Below, piece by piece: positions 1-10,388 of a DNA stretch of 64,000 nucleotides. Numbering within the stretch: position 1 is the stretch's first letter; every line of letters starts with the position of its first letter. The notes under the pieces were generated by a model. The model did not search any database, was not told where the DNA came from, and saw nothing but the letters and a program-made list of their open reading frames with translations. Source of the DNA: Apirhabdus apintestini (lineage in GTDB: Bacteria > Pseudomonadota > Gammaproteobacteria > Enterobacterales > Enterobacteriaceae); contig CP138906.1 in NCBI GenBank assembly GCA_033977085.1, positions 744,001-808,000 of the forward strand, read 5' to 3'. A program made the position numbers and the translations under genes.

Positions 1-48
1 CGGGATGTGGATTTCCATAAATCGCGCCCGTTTAGCGGGTTAGATGAA

Positions 49-528
49 TCACCACTTTTTCGGCGGTGCGTCAGTGAGACGGGCGATACAGTTTTGCAGC
101 GTTTCACCGTCAGGAAAGTAAAGCGTAGGGGCGATTTCGTACAGCGGCCACAGCATAAACATGCGGTTTTTCATATCGTAATGGGGCACGGTAAGCCGCG
201 GCGTATCCAGGGTTAGGCCGCCGAACAGCATGATGTCTAAATCCAGCGTGCGTGGCCCCCAGCGCTCGGCTTTGCGTTCTCGCCCTTGCTCCAGCTCAAT
301 GCGCTGAGTACAGTCGAGCAGCGCTTCAGGGCTTAACTGCGTTTCCAGCGCGACGGCGGCATTTAAATAGTCCGGTTGATCCTGTGGCCCCATCGGCGGC
401 GTGCGCCAGAAGGAAGAGTGGGCGACAAGCTCACTATCAGGCAGCGTTTTCAGCGCGGCAATCGCGGCGCTGGCCTGCGCTAACGGCGAGGCCAGATTAC
501 TGCCTATGGCAATATAGCAGCGCGTCAC
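49..528 (-). CDS. folK: 6-hydroxymethyl-7,8-dihydropterin pyrophosphokinase
   Basis: Cytosolic HPPK transfers pyrophosphate from ATP to 6-hydroxymethyl-dihydropterin in folate synthesis. The 159-residue reading frame is intact and has the family signature: N-terminal YIAIGSNL, the WGPRTLDLDIMLFG block (residues about 90-103) with the two metal-binding aspartates, and VPHYDMKNR. Its length equals the E. coli protein. Translation begins at GTG (528-526), whose bases overlap the TGA stop of pcnB (527-525), so the two are probably translationally coupled. In E. coli folK follows pcnB and precedes panB; only 48 bases remain before the window edge and panB is not visible. Confidence 0.95.
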   Translation of the reverse strand: MTRCYIAIGSNLASPLAQASAAIAALKTLPDSELVAHSSFWRTPPMGPQDQPDYLNAAVALETQLSPEALLDCTQRIELEQGRERKAERWGPRTLDLDIMLFGGLTLDTPRLTVPHYDMKNRMFMLWPLYEIAPTLYFPDGETLQNCIARLTDAPPKKW

Positions 529-1924
529 GCCCGATCGCTGTGGGGAGAAGGGCGCTTACGGCGCGGGCGTTGACGGCGCCGTGCGGCAGGATCGCTGCCA
601 AGCTTGCCGATCAACTCTTTTTGTTTTGGCGGCGGTGCCGCCTGGAATTCGCCCCACCACTGGGCCAGACGTAAAAGCTCCGGGTTGTTTTCGATTTCGG
701 CGCGTAATTCCAGTAAATCATACGCCGCACGGAATTTAGGATGCTCCATCAAGCGCCACGCGCGTTTGCCCTGGCGCTTCGGCAGACGTAACTGAAGCTG
801 CCAGATATCGCGTACCAGCGAGGTTATCCGCTTCGGAATCGCAATTGAGCGGCAGGCCTCGTCCAGCACTTCATTAGCCGCCAGCGCAAAGGCGTCGTAG
901 TAGGCCAGTCCGCTTTCCTGGGTCAGCTTTTGCGCCATTTCCAGCTGGGGATACCACAGCATGGCGGCGAACAAAAACGCTGGGTTAACGCGCATGCCGT
1001 TGTGCAATCGCGTATCCGTATTCTTCAGCACCTGCGCGATTATACGCTCCATTGGGCTATCGTTACGCTCGGTGAAATAGCGCGCAATCGTCGGAAACAG
1101 CGGCTGAAACAGGTGATATTTACGCAGTAATGTATAGGTTTTAAAGCCGTGCCCTGCCTGCAGTAATTTGAGTGACTCCTCAAATAGACGCGCGGCAGGG
1201 ACATCATTAATCAGTGCGGCCAGTCGTGGAATAGGCTCCGCTGTTTCCGGACTAATGGTCATATCCAACTTGGCGGCAAAACGCACCACGCGCAGCATAC
1301 GCACCGGATCTTCGCGATAGCGCGTTTCGGGCACGCCAATCAGGCGAATAATGCCATCCTGCAAATCGCGCAGGCCGCCCACATAATCGCGCACCGTAAA
1401 ATCGGCGGCGCTGTAATAGAGGCTATTGATGGTCAAATCGCGTCGCTGGGCGTCTTCTTCGATGGAGCCGAATATATTGTCGCGCAGCAGCATGCCATTC
1501 TGGCCGCGTTGAGAAAGCTGGCGATTGCCCGATGCCTCTTGGTCAGAATGGTGGCCGCGGAAAGTTGCTACTTCGATGATTTCCGGCCCGAACATCACGT
1601 GTGCCAGGCGAAAGCGGCGCCCTACCAGGCGGCAGTTGCGAAACAGTTTACGCATTTGCTCTGGTGTGGCATTGGTGGTGATATCGAAATCTTTCGGTTT
1701 TTCCCTAGCAGCAGGTCGCGAACGCCACCGCCGACAAGATAAGCTTCGAAGCCTGCTTTATTTAGCCGGTAAAGCACTTTCAGAGCGTTTTCACTAATAT
1801 CTTTGCGGGAAATGATGTGCTTATCGCGGGGGATGACCGTGATGCGCGGCGGCGTTGCCTGCTTTTCAGCGGCTTCGTCACGGCTCAGCACTTTGCGGCA
1901 GAAATTAGCGACTCGGGTAAAAAT
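525..1924 (-). CDS. pcnB: poly(A) polymerase I, AUU start, one frameshift
   Basis: PcnB adds 3' poly(A) tails that speed RNA decay and control ColE1-type plasmid copy number. The nucleotidyltransferase core is clear: LVGGGVRDLLLG, then KDFDITTNATPEQ and the RRFRLAHVMFG block; the C-terminus is basic (RRRQRPRRKR). The frame is broken near 1700 where AAAAA should be AAAAAA (LLLGK-KPKDFD). Adding one A gives 466 residues, as in E. coli. Upstream frames open with TTG, but the conserved protein start FTRVANFCRK is preceded by an ATT codon at 1924-1922 with GAGGTG upstream. E. coli pcnB is known to use this inefficient AUU start, so I place the start there. Confidence 0.9.
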
Positions 1925-1970
1925 GGTGCACCTCGGTTGTGTCAATCATTAGGGAAACAAAAAATGGCGG

Positions 1971-2866
1971 CTAATCATAGCTCAGAGTCGCGCATTTGAG
2001 AATGCCGGATTGCGCCGGAACGCGCTCAAGTTGCCAGGCGGTGACCGCATTTTCCAGCAGCGCGCTCAGCGTTAAATCGCGCCAGTGTGCATCAACGGGT
2101 TGATTCAAAAAGCGCAGAGCCTCAGCGATTACGGGGCGTGGATCGCCCTGCGGTAGGGCGGGCGCGTGGTTTTGCTTAGAGAGCTTATCGCCGTGCGGGT
2201 TTAACACTAGCGGTAGATGTGCATAGCCAGGATCTTCCAGCCAAAAGTCTGATAAAGCGCAATTTGGCGCACGGTCGGTTCGATAAGATCGGCGCCTCGC
2301 ACAATTTCAGTCACGCCTTGAAAGTGGTCGTCAACCACTACCGCCAGATTGTAGGCGAACAGGCCGTCGCGGCGATGAATGATAAAATCTTCGTGTGCCA
2401 GCGCGGCATTGGCATGGATATCACCGCGCAGCGCATCGGAAAAGTGTGTCACAGGGTGACGTTGTATCAGGCGTATTGCCGCCTGCCGGGCAGGGTGTTT
2501 GAGGCTACGACAGTGCCCGTCATAGATGCCGCCACACGCCTGAATATGCTTACGAGAGCAGGTGCAGTTATAGCTCAGGCCTTTGGTTTGAAGCCATTCC
2601 AGCGCGGTGCGATAAGCGTCATGGCGCTGGGATTGCCACAGCACGTCACCGTCCCAGTACAGACCGTAATGTTCAAGCTGGCGCAAAATAGTATTCGCCG
2701 CGCCTGGTACTTCACGGGGAGGATCGATATCTTCAATGCGCACCCACCATTTACCGCTATGCGCGCGGGCCTGAAGCCAGCTGCCTAATGCGGCAATGAG
2801 AGAGCCAAAATGCAGTTCGCCCGACGGAGAGGGCGCGAAACGACCGATATAATCTGAATAACACAT
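1971..2866 (-). CDS. gluQ: glutamyl-Q tRNA(Asp) synthetase, one frameshift
   Basis: GluQRS is a truncated glutamyl-tRNA synthetase paralogue that attaches glutamate to queuosine at position 34 of tRNA(Asp). The class I motif appears as APSPSGELHFGS (the HIGH equivalent) near residue 11, and KLSKQNHAP is the KMSKS equivalent. The cysteine cluster CTC...CGGIYDGHC fits the zinc site. The frame shifts at about 2210, before LVLNPHGDKLSKQ; restoring one base gives about 298 residues. It lies directly downstream of dksA on the same strand, the conserved enterobacterial arrangement. The absence of an anticodon-binding C-terminal domain is normal for this family. Confidence 0.93.
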
Positions 2867-2876
2867 GAGAATATAA

Positions 2877-2894
2877 GGCGGGCAACGGCCCGCC
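2877..2894 (-). terminator. hairpin between dksA and gluQ
   Basis: GGCGGGCAACGGCCCGCC forms a GC-rich stem. Read on the minus strand it lies after the dksA stop and just upstream of gluQ, followed by a T-rich stretch. It may attenuate rather than fully separate the two genes. Confidence 0.5.
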
Positions 2895-2920
2895 AGAGTC
2901 AGATAAGAATGAGCCGGACG

Positions 2921-3376
2921 TTAGCCAGCCATCTGTTTTTCGCGGATCTCTGCAAGGGTTTTGCAGTCAATGCACAGATCGGCCGTGGGGCGCGCTTCGA
3001 GGCGACGGATACCGATTTCTACGCCGCAGGATTCGCAGAAGCCAAAATCTTCATCCTCGACTTTCTTCAGAGTTTTCTCGATTTTCTTAATCAGTTTGCG
3101 CTCGCGATCGCGGTTACGCAGTTCGAGGCTGAACTCCTCTTCCTGTGCCGCGCGGTCAACGGGGTCGGGAAAATTAGCCGCTTCATCCTGCATATGAGTT
3201 ACGGTACGGTTGACTTCATCCCTAAGCTGATTACGCCACGCTTCAAGAATACGTCTGAAGTGCGCCAGCTGGGCTTCATTCATATACTCTTCGCCCGCTT
3301 TCTCCTGATATGGCTCCACCCCAGCGATGGCGAGGATACTCAGGGACGATGTTTTACGGTTTTGCCCTTCTTGCAT
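2921..3376 (-). CDS. dksA: RNA polymerase-binding transcription factor DksA
   Basis: DksA inserts its coiled coil into the RNA polymerase secondary channel and, with ppGpp, controls rRNA and amino-acid promoters. The frame is intact: 151 residues beginning MQEGQNRKTSSL, with the acidic coiled-coil tip DPVDRAAQEEE and a C-terminal zinc finger CESCGVEI...CIDCKTLAEI. The start is the ATG at 3376-3374, because AAGGAG sits at ideal spacing just upstream and this matches E. coli. An in-frame ATG six codons earlier (3394) lacks support. The gene is nearly identical to the E. coli protein. Confidence 0.98.
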   Translation of the reverse strand: MQEGQNRKTSSLSILAIAGVEPYQEKAGEEYMNEAQLAHFRRILEAWRNQLRDEVNRTVTHMQDEAANFPDPVDRAAQEEEFSLELRNRDRERKLIKKIEKTLKKVEDEDFGFCESCGVEIGIRRLEARPTADLCIDCKTLAEIREKQMAG

Positions 3377-3556
3377 GTTGCTTCTCCTTAACACGCACTA
3401 TCGGTCCCCATGTAGGGGGAAAAACAGGCCGCTATAAATAACAGAAGCGATTCCGGTTGGCAATTATATTAAATCTCCCTCTTGACAAGCCTGTGAGGAA
3501 AAGCGTATTTGGCTAAAACGCCGATCATTAAATAAACGATTTATATATCCCTACAT

Positions 3557-4260
3557 TTATAAGAGAAAAGGAACCTGTTCAGTCAGCTTTATTTGCTGTG
3601 AACTTAGGCTGCTTTTCCAGGCATATATCTCAACGCCTGCGTTAACGGCTTCGCGTACCAGTTGCGTGTATTTTTCATCGATATGCGCTGCGGGTGCCAC
3701 CTGCATAATCGCGGAGTGAAGCACCGTAAACAGCAGCACAGCCCGTTCTCCGCGGCCCGCGACTTCCATTAACTCGCGTAAATGTTTTTGTCCTCGCAGC
3801 GTAACCGCGTCGGGGAAAAATCCCTTACCGGCCTCTGCCAGCGTTACGGATTTTACTTCAATATAGCAGTTGGGGCGGTCTTCTGCCTGTAACAGAAAAT
3901 CAATGCGGCTACCCTCAATCCCATATTTCACTTCGCTAAGAATTTTCTCATAACCTATTAATTGTGAAATTCGGTTTAATCCTAACGCTTCTTTAACAAT
4001 GGTATTAGCACGTAATGTATTGACACAAATTGTTGCGCCCTGCTGAGTATGTGTGAGTTCCAGGTATGGGGGTATTTTCGCGTTGGATTGGCGGAGGTTG
4101 AATACCAGACGGTATCGCCGGGCGTAGCGCAACCGGTCATGGCTCCTGTATTCGGGCAGTGCAGGGTTAGCGTTTCCCCTGCCGGTGTAATCACGTCTGC
4201 CAGGAAGCGTTTATAGCGCTGAATAAGCGTGGCGGGCTGTAGCGCGGGAGTGAAATCCAT
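3557..4260 (-). CDS. sfsA: DNA-binding/sugar fermentation stimulation protein, one frameshift
   Basis: SfsA is a nuclease-fold DNA-binding protein named for stimulating maltose gene expression; its exact role is unsettled. Conserved blocks are LIQRYKRFLADV, HCPNTGAMTGCATPGD, SEVKYG..SRIDFLL, CYIEVKSVTLAE and FPDAVTLRGQKHLREL, including the PD-(D/E)xK-like acidic and lysine residues. A missing G near 4060 (TGG-AA for TGG-GAA, W-E-L) splits the frame. Corrected length is 234 residues, equal to E. coli. I chose the second ATG (4260-4258), which has AGGA about nine bases upstream, over the ATG at 4269. It lies between dksA and thpR as in E. coli. Confidence 0.92.
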
Positions 4261-4334
4261 TAAATCCATCCTGGTTGTCGTTCTTTTAAAGCAGGCGGTG
4301 TCGTTTTACACGCCGGCATTCCGGTATTAACGCG

Positions 4335-4865
4335 CTATTGCGAAAGCGTCCAGCTTTCCAGCGCGCGGTAGCGCACGCGGCCAGACTGAAACTGTGATTC
4401 AAAGAGCGTAAAACTGTCAACCTGCCAGCGCCAGAGAAACCCCGGCGCCGGCAGTGCAATATCATGTCGCGCCTGGCGCCACAGCGTGATATGCGGCAGG
4501 AAAGGCAGCGATCGCTGTGGGCAACCGCTGCGAGCCGCCTGCGCGCGCAGCAGCGACGCGAGCTGCAGTAGCCCGCGCTCTGCGCGCCGGGGGCCGACCC
4601 ATACCACGCGCGAACGCGGCCAGTGGCCGGCGTCATCCAGGGTAATAGAAAAACCGGGCTGGCGGATACGCGCGGCCTGCGCGCAGAGCGCCTGAGATTT
4701 CGCGGCGCTCACTTCGCCGAGAAAAGCCAGCGTAAGGTGCAGACTGGCCGCCGCGACGGGGCGGCCGGTATCGTCAGGAAAATGGCGGGCGCGCCAGTCG
4801 ATAATCTCCTGGCGAATGGCGTCGGGGACTTCAACGGCAAAAAACAGACGGCGATCGTCGGACAT
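4335..4865 (-). CDS. thpR: RNA 2',3'-cyclic phosphodiesterase
   Basis: This 2H-family phosphoesterase (formerly LigT) hydrolyses 2',3'-cyclic phosphates on RNA and reversibly joins tRNA halves in vitro. Both catalytic motifs are present: HLTLAFLG near residue 42 and HITLWR near residue 127. The frame is intact at 176 residues, the E. coli length, starting from the ATG at 4865-4863 with GGAGAG upstream; an earlier in-frame ATG at 4898 is not needed. It is divergent from hrpB and about 120 bases from it. Confidence 0.93.
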   Translation of the reverse strand: MSDDRRLFFAVEVPDAIRQEIIDWRARHFPDDTGRPVAAASLHLTLAFLGEVSAAKSQALCAQAARIRQPGFSITLDDAGHWPRSRVVWVGPRRAERGLLQLASLLRAQAARSGCPQRSLPFLPHITLWRQARHDIALPAPGFLWRWQVDSFTLFESQFQSGRVRYRALESWTLSQ

Positions 4866-4982
4866 TATCTCTCCGGAGGTGGCGGCAAGCCGCAGCATAT
4901 AACTCAGGCGCGGCCTGAGATTTGTTAACGTACAGGATGCTACAATGTCGCGAGTTCATTGTTAACCCCTCAGGAACACGTT

Positions 4983-7415
4983 GTGTCTACATTACCCGTC
5001 GCTGCCGTTTTACCCGAGCCGCTTGCCGCGCTGCAGCATGCGCCGCTGGTGCTGCTCAATGCACCGACCGGCGCCGGTAAATCGACCTGGCTGCCGCTGG
5101 CGCTATTAGAGGCGCTCAACCCCACTGGCCGCATCATTCTTTTAGAGCCACGGCGACTGGCTGCCCGCAGCGTGGCCCAGCGTCTGGCCGAACAGCTAGG
5201 CCAGCAGCCGGGCGAGACCGTTGGATACCGGATGCGCGCAGAGTCATGCGTCAGCGCACAAACGCGTATTGAAGTGGTGACCGAAGGTATCATGACGCGC
5301 ATGCTTCAGCGCGACCCCGAGTTAAGCGGCATTGATTATGTGCTGCTGGATGAATTCCACGAGCGCAGCGTGCAGGCCGACCTGGCGCTGGCGCTATTAC
5401 TGGAGGTGCAGCAGGGGCTGCGCGATACCTTAAAAGTTATCGTAATGTCCGCGACGCTGGATAACGAGCGGCTGCGGCGTTTAATCCCCGATGCGCCGGT
5501 CATTATTTCACAGGGGCGTAGCTGGCCCGTGGAACGGCGCTACCGGTCGCTGCCCGCTCAGGGGCATATGGAAGAGGCGATTGCCGCCGCCACGGCGCAA
5601 TTAATGCGCGAGGAAGCGGGATCGCTGCTGCTCTTTTACCTGGCGTTAGGGAAATCCAGCGCGTACAGGAGCATCTTAAATCGCGCATTGCGACAGATGT
5701 AGTGCTGTGCCCGCTTTACGGCGCGCTGTCGCTTGATGCCCAGCGGCAGGCGATATTACCGGCGCCGGAAGGGCGGCGGAAAATCGTGCTGGCGACGAAT
5801 ATCGCGGAAACCAGTCTGACAATAGAAGGGATCAGGCTGGTGGTTGATTGCGCACTGGAGCGCAGCGCGCAGTTCGATGCGCGCACGGGATTGACCCGGC
5901 TGGTGACGCAGCGCATCAGCCAGGCTTCCATGACGCAGCGCGCCGGGCGTGCCGGGCGCTTAAGCGCAGGGATTTGTTTACATCTGCTGGCGGCGGAGCA
6001 GGCGGAACGCGCCAGCGCGCAAAGTGAGCCTGAAATACTGCGCAGCGAAGTGTCAGGTTTACTGATGGAGCTGCTGCAGTGGGGAGCCACGGACATTACG
6101 CAGCTGGAGTGGCTTGATATACCGCCTGCGCGCAATGTTGCCGCCGGGCAGGTGCTGCTGGCGCGCCTGCGGGCGATAGATGAGGCGGGCAGACTCACCG
6201 CACTCGGGCGGCGAATGGCGCGAACCGGCGTCGATCCCCGCTGTGCGGCCATGCTGTGCGCGGCGCAAGACGATGAGGCGCGCGCAACGGCGGCGCAGCT
6301 AACCGCCATTATCGAGGAGCCGCCGCGCGGCGGAAGCGTAGATTTACGCGATGCGCTGGCGCGCGGGCAGGGATCGTGGCGCCAGCGCGCGCGCCAGCTT
6401 TACCGGCGCGCCGGGGGCGTGCCGAGTTCGCTTTGGATGAATATCGGGCGGCGGAAATTTTATCCTGGGGATTTCCCGATCGTATTGCCCGCCGTCGCGG
6501 GCAGGACGGACGCTACCGGCTGGCGAACGGCAGTGGTGCAATGCTTGAACGCGATAGCGCGATGGCGCGCCATGAATGGCTAATTACGCCGCTATTATTG
6601 CAGGGTGCCGACGCGGCAGACGCGCGTATTCTTCTGGCGCACGCGCTGGATATTGAGGCGCTGACGGCAACGTGTCCTGCCCTACTGACGCAGAGCGACA
6701 GCGTTGAATGGGATGATGGCAAAGGCACGCTAAAAACGTGGCGCGACTGGCGAATAGGCGAATTATCGGTAAAACGTCAGTCGCTGGCGCAGCCTTCAGA
6801 GGCGGAGCTACATCAGGCGATGCTTAACGGCATTCGTGAGCGTGGCCTGCAAATATTGCCCTGGAGCGAAAACGCGCGGCAGCTTCGCCTGCGCTTATCC
6901 TGCGCTGCGCGCTGGCTGCCGGAGCTGCCCTGGCCTGCTGTAAGCGATGACGGGCTGCTGGCGACGCTGGAACAGTGGCTGCTGCCGCACCTGCAGGGGG
7001 TGCGCAATCTTCAGGCGCTAAAAACCTGGATCTCACCAGCGCGTTGTATACTCTGCTGGACTGGCCGCTGCGCCAGCGTCTGGATGGCGCTTTACCAACG
7101 CATTACACTGTGCCCACCGGTAGCCGTATTGCTATCCGCTATGATGCCGATAACGATCCTGCGCTGGCGGTGCGAATGCAGGAAATGTTCGGCGAAGCCA
7201 GTACGCCAGTAATTGCAGAAGGGCGCATTGCGCTAGTGCTGGAGTTATTATCGCCGGCGCGTCGCCCGCTGCAGATAACGCGCGATCTCGCCGCTTTTTG
7301 GCGCGGCGCGTATCGCGAGGTGCGTAAAGAGATGAAAGGGCGCTATCCAAAGCACGTCTGGCCTGAAGACCCGGCCACGACTGCCCCAACGACGCGAACC
7401 AAAAAGTATCAATAG
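4983..7415 (+). CDS. hrpB: ATP-dependent RNA helicase HrpB, three frameshifts
   Basis: HrpB is a DEAH-box helicase of the DEAH/RHA family with no firmly assigned substrate. Seen in order are Walker A APTGAGKST, DEFHERS (DEAH variant), the SAT motif VMSATLDN, ATNIAETSLTIEG and QRAGRAGR, then the family C-terminal domain ending KGRYPKHVWPEDPAT. Single-base deletions near 5640, between 6400 and 6480, and near 7030 divide the frame into four pieces. With three bases restored it is 811 residues, close to E. coli. The GTG at 4983 with CAGGA upstream gives STLPVAAVLPE, matching the family N-terminus better than the ATG at 4959. Confidence 0.9.
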
Positions 7416-7436
7416 TGCGACTATTTTGAGAGGTTT

Positions 7437-7460
7437 CTTCTTCCTCGCTGGGGGAAGAAG
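7437..7460 (+). other. inverted repeat in mrcB leader
   Basis: A perfect 8-base inverted repeat (CTTCTTCC / GGAAGAAG, 8-base loop) lies between hrpB and mrcB, about 45 bases before the mrcB start. No uridine tract follows, so it looks like a leader hairpin more than a terminator. Confidence 0.3.
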
Positions 7461-7503
7461 GGAGAATCGGGTCCCTGCGACCGAAAGTGTGTGGAGAAAA
7501 ATA

Positions 7504-9998
7504 ATGTCGGGGAATGATCGCGAACCGATAGGGCGAAAAGGCAAATCCGGACGCCCGGAGAAAACAAAGGCTGGCCGCCGTCGCATCAGGGATGAATACG
7601 ATAATGATGATTATGAACACGATGACGGGGGCGCCATGTCGCGCAATGTAAATAAAGGACGTCCGCCGCGAAAAACGCGTCGCTGGCTCTGGTTTTTTAT
7701 CAAACTGCTTATTGTGCTGTTGGTGCTGTTCATTGCTTACGGCGTCTATCTTGATCAGAAAATACGCAGCCGCATTGATGGAAAAGTCTGGCAACTTCCG
7801 GCCGCCGTCTACGGACGGATGCTAAATCTTGAGCCGGATATGCCCTATAGCAAAAATGAGATGGTAAAACTGCTGGAAGCCACGCAGTACCGCCTTGTCT
7901 CCCGCATTACGCGCCCCGGTGAGTTTTCCGTTAAAGGGAATACCATTGAAATGCTGCGCCGTCCGTTTGACTTTCCGGACAGCAAAGAAGGGCAGATTCA
8001 CGCCCTGCTAACCTTTGACGGTGACAGGCTGGCATCGATTAAAAATATGGTAACCGGGCGCGATTTTGGTTTTTCCGCCTCGATCCGCGCCTGATTACCA
8101 TGCTTTCATCGCCAAACGGCGAGCAGCGCTTATTTGTGCCGCGCTCCGGTTTCCCCGATCTGCTGGTGGATACTCTGGTAGCGACAGAAGACAGGCACTT
8201 TTATGAGCACGATGGCATCAGCCTGTACTCTATTGGCCGCGCATTTCTGGCGAATCTCACCGCAGGGCGCGCGGTGCAGGGCGGCAGTACGCTGACTCAG
8301 CGAGCTCGTCAAAAATCTGTTTTTGACGAATAAACGCACGCTGTGGCGTAAAGCGAACGAAGCCTATATGGCGCTGATTATGGACGCGCGCTACGGTAAA
8401 GATCGCATCCTGGAGCTCTATCTGAATGAGGTTTATCTCGGTCAGAGCGGCAATGAACAAATTCGCGGCTTCCCGCTGGCTAGTCTCTATTACTTTGGGC
8501 GTCCGGTGGATGAACTCAGCCTCGATCAGCAGGCGCTGCTGGTGGGAATGGTTAAAGGCGCGTCGCTCTATAATCCGTGGCGTAACCCGAAATTATCGCT
8601 AGAGCGGCGAAACCTTGTGCTGCGCCTGCTGCAGCAGCAAAAAATTATCGATGGCGAACTGTATGACATGCTGAGCGCTCGCCCGCTGGGCGTTTCGCCG
8701 CGCGGCGGCATTATTTCTCCGCAGCCGGCGTTTATGCAGATGGTGCGCCAGCAGTTACAGGAACGTCTGGGCGATAAAGTTAAAGATTTATCCGGGGTTA
8801 AAATTTTCACCACCTTCGATCCTGAGTCCCAGGATGCCGCAGAAAAAGCGGTGAAAGAGGGAATTCCGGCGCTGAAGAAACAGCGTAAGCTTGACGATTT
8901 GGAAACGGCGATGGTGGTGGTCGATCGCTTTAGCGGCGAGGTGCGGGCGATGGTCGGCGGCGCCGATCCCGATTTTGCCGGCTATAACCGCGCAATGCAG
9001 GCGCGGCGCTCCATCGGTTCTCTGGCCAAACCTGCGACCTATCTGACCGCGTTAAGCCAGCCTAATCAATATCGTTTGAATACCTGGATTGCGGATGCAC
9101 CGCTGTCTTTGCCTCAGCCGGGGGTAAAGTTTGGTCGCCGCAAAATGACGATCGTCGCTTTAGCGGACAGGTGATGCTAGTGGACGCGCTGGCGCGTTCA
9201 ATGAACGTACCGACGGTAAATCTGGGGCTGGCGCTGGGGCTACCCGCCGTGACCGACACCTGGACGAAGCTCGGGGTTTCGCGAGATAAACTGAATCCCG
9301 TGCCTGCGATGCTGCTGGGCGCGCTTAACCTGACGCCGGTTGAGGTCGCGCAGGCGTTCCAGACTATCGCCAGCGGCGGCAATCGCGCGCCGCTATCCGC
9401 GCTGCGTTCAGTCATTGCGGAAGACGGTACGGTGCTTTATCAGAGCTACCCACAGGCGGAGCGCGCGGTGCCCGCGCAGGCGGCCTATATGACGCTCTAC
9501 ACCATGCAGCAAGTGATGCAGCGCGGTACCGGACGCGCGCTGGGCGCGAAATTTCCGAAGCTACACCTGGCCGGGAAAACGGGTACTACCAACAAGCAGG
9601 TTGATACGTGGTTTGCCGGTGTTGATGGTAAAGAAGTCGTGATTACCTGGGTGGGACGCGATAACAATCAGCCGACGCGGCTGTATGGTGCCAGCGGCGC
9701 AATGTCTGTCTACCAGCGTTATCTCAATAATCAGACGCCGATTCCGCTGTCGCTGACGCCGCCTGAAAATATTGTTGAGATGGGCGTGGACGATGCGGGC
9801 AATTTCCTGTGTAGCGGCGGCGCGCGCACGCTGCCCGTGTGGACCTCAAATCCGCAGGCGCTGTGTCAGCAGAGTCAGCAGGCGCTGGAGGCCAAAAACC
9901 CGTTTAGTCAGTCTTCTCAGCCCACGCAGCCACCGCCGCAGGAAGATAAAAGCAGTGGCGTGGCGGGCTGGATTAAGGATATGTTTGGCGGCGATTAA
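7504..9998 (+). CDS. mrcB: penicillin-binding protein 1b, three frameshifts
   Basis: PBP1b is the bifunctional class A peptidoglycan synthase in the inner membrane. A charged cytoplasmic tail (MSGNDREPIGRKGK) precedes one transmembrane helix (residues about 60-80, WLWFFIKLLIVLLVLFIAYG). The UB2H region and the GT51 glycosyltransferase follow (ATEDRHFYEHDG, GRAVQGGSTLTQ), then the transpeptidase with SxxK in RRSIGSLAKP and the KTGTT motif. Indels near 8075 (base lost), 8305 (base gained) and 9125 (G lost from a G run) break the frame. Corrected length is 831 residues against 844 in E. coli. The start ATG has GTGGAG upstream. Confidence 0.94.
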
Positions 9999-10044
9999 TA
10001 GACAGCCGCAGAAATGTTCTGATTAAATAATCAGATGTAAATAT

Positions 10045-10072
10045 AAAAAGCGCCTTTCCGAAGGCGCTTTTT
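10045..10072 (+). terminator. mrcB terminator
   Basis: AAAAAGCGCC TTTCCGAA GGCGCTTTTT: a GC stem flanked by A and T runs, about 50 bases after the mrcB stop, typical of a bidirectional intrinsic terminator. Confidence 0.85.
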
Positions 10073-10388
10073 ACTGCCATTTCTAAATTACTTTTTGGCT
10101 TCAGAGCTATCAATCACTGAGTTCCTGCTTTTGAATGTAGATTCAATACGCTGGCAATAGCCTATTTAAGAGCTTTTAGTATGCTCTTAAGAGAGCAAGG
10201 TTATTTTCACGTAACCCCATACTTTTATCCGGTAACCCGGGTCATACGCTGTCTATTTCCTGCGCTGACGCACCTTTTGGCGCGGTGTGAAACTTGCCTT
10301 ACGCGCGCTGTTTCGCATATCATCCGTGCGGCATAATAATAATTATCGTTTACGTTCGTGTTTCACTTTATCACTCAGAGAAATTATC
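10073..10388 (+). promoter_or_regulatory. fhuA upstream region with Fur-box-like site
   Basis: This stretch of roughly 315 bases has no gene. At 10332-10350 an AT-rich run (CATAATAATAATTATCGTT) matches about 13 of 19 positions of the Fur consensus, about 40 bases before the fhuA ATG. This fits the known Fur-iron repression of fhuACDB. The exact promoter elements are not assigned. Confidence 0.6.
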
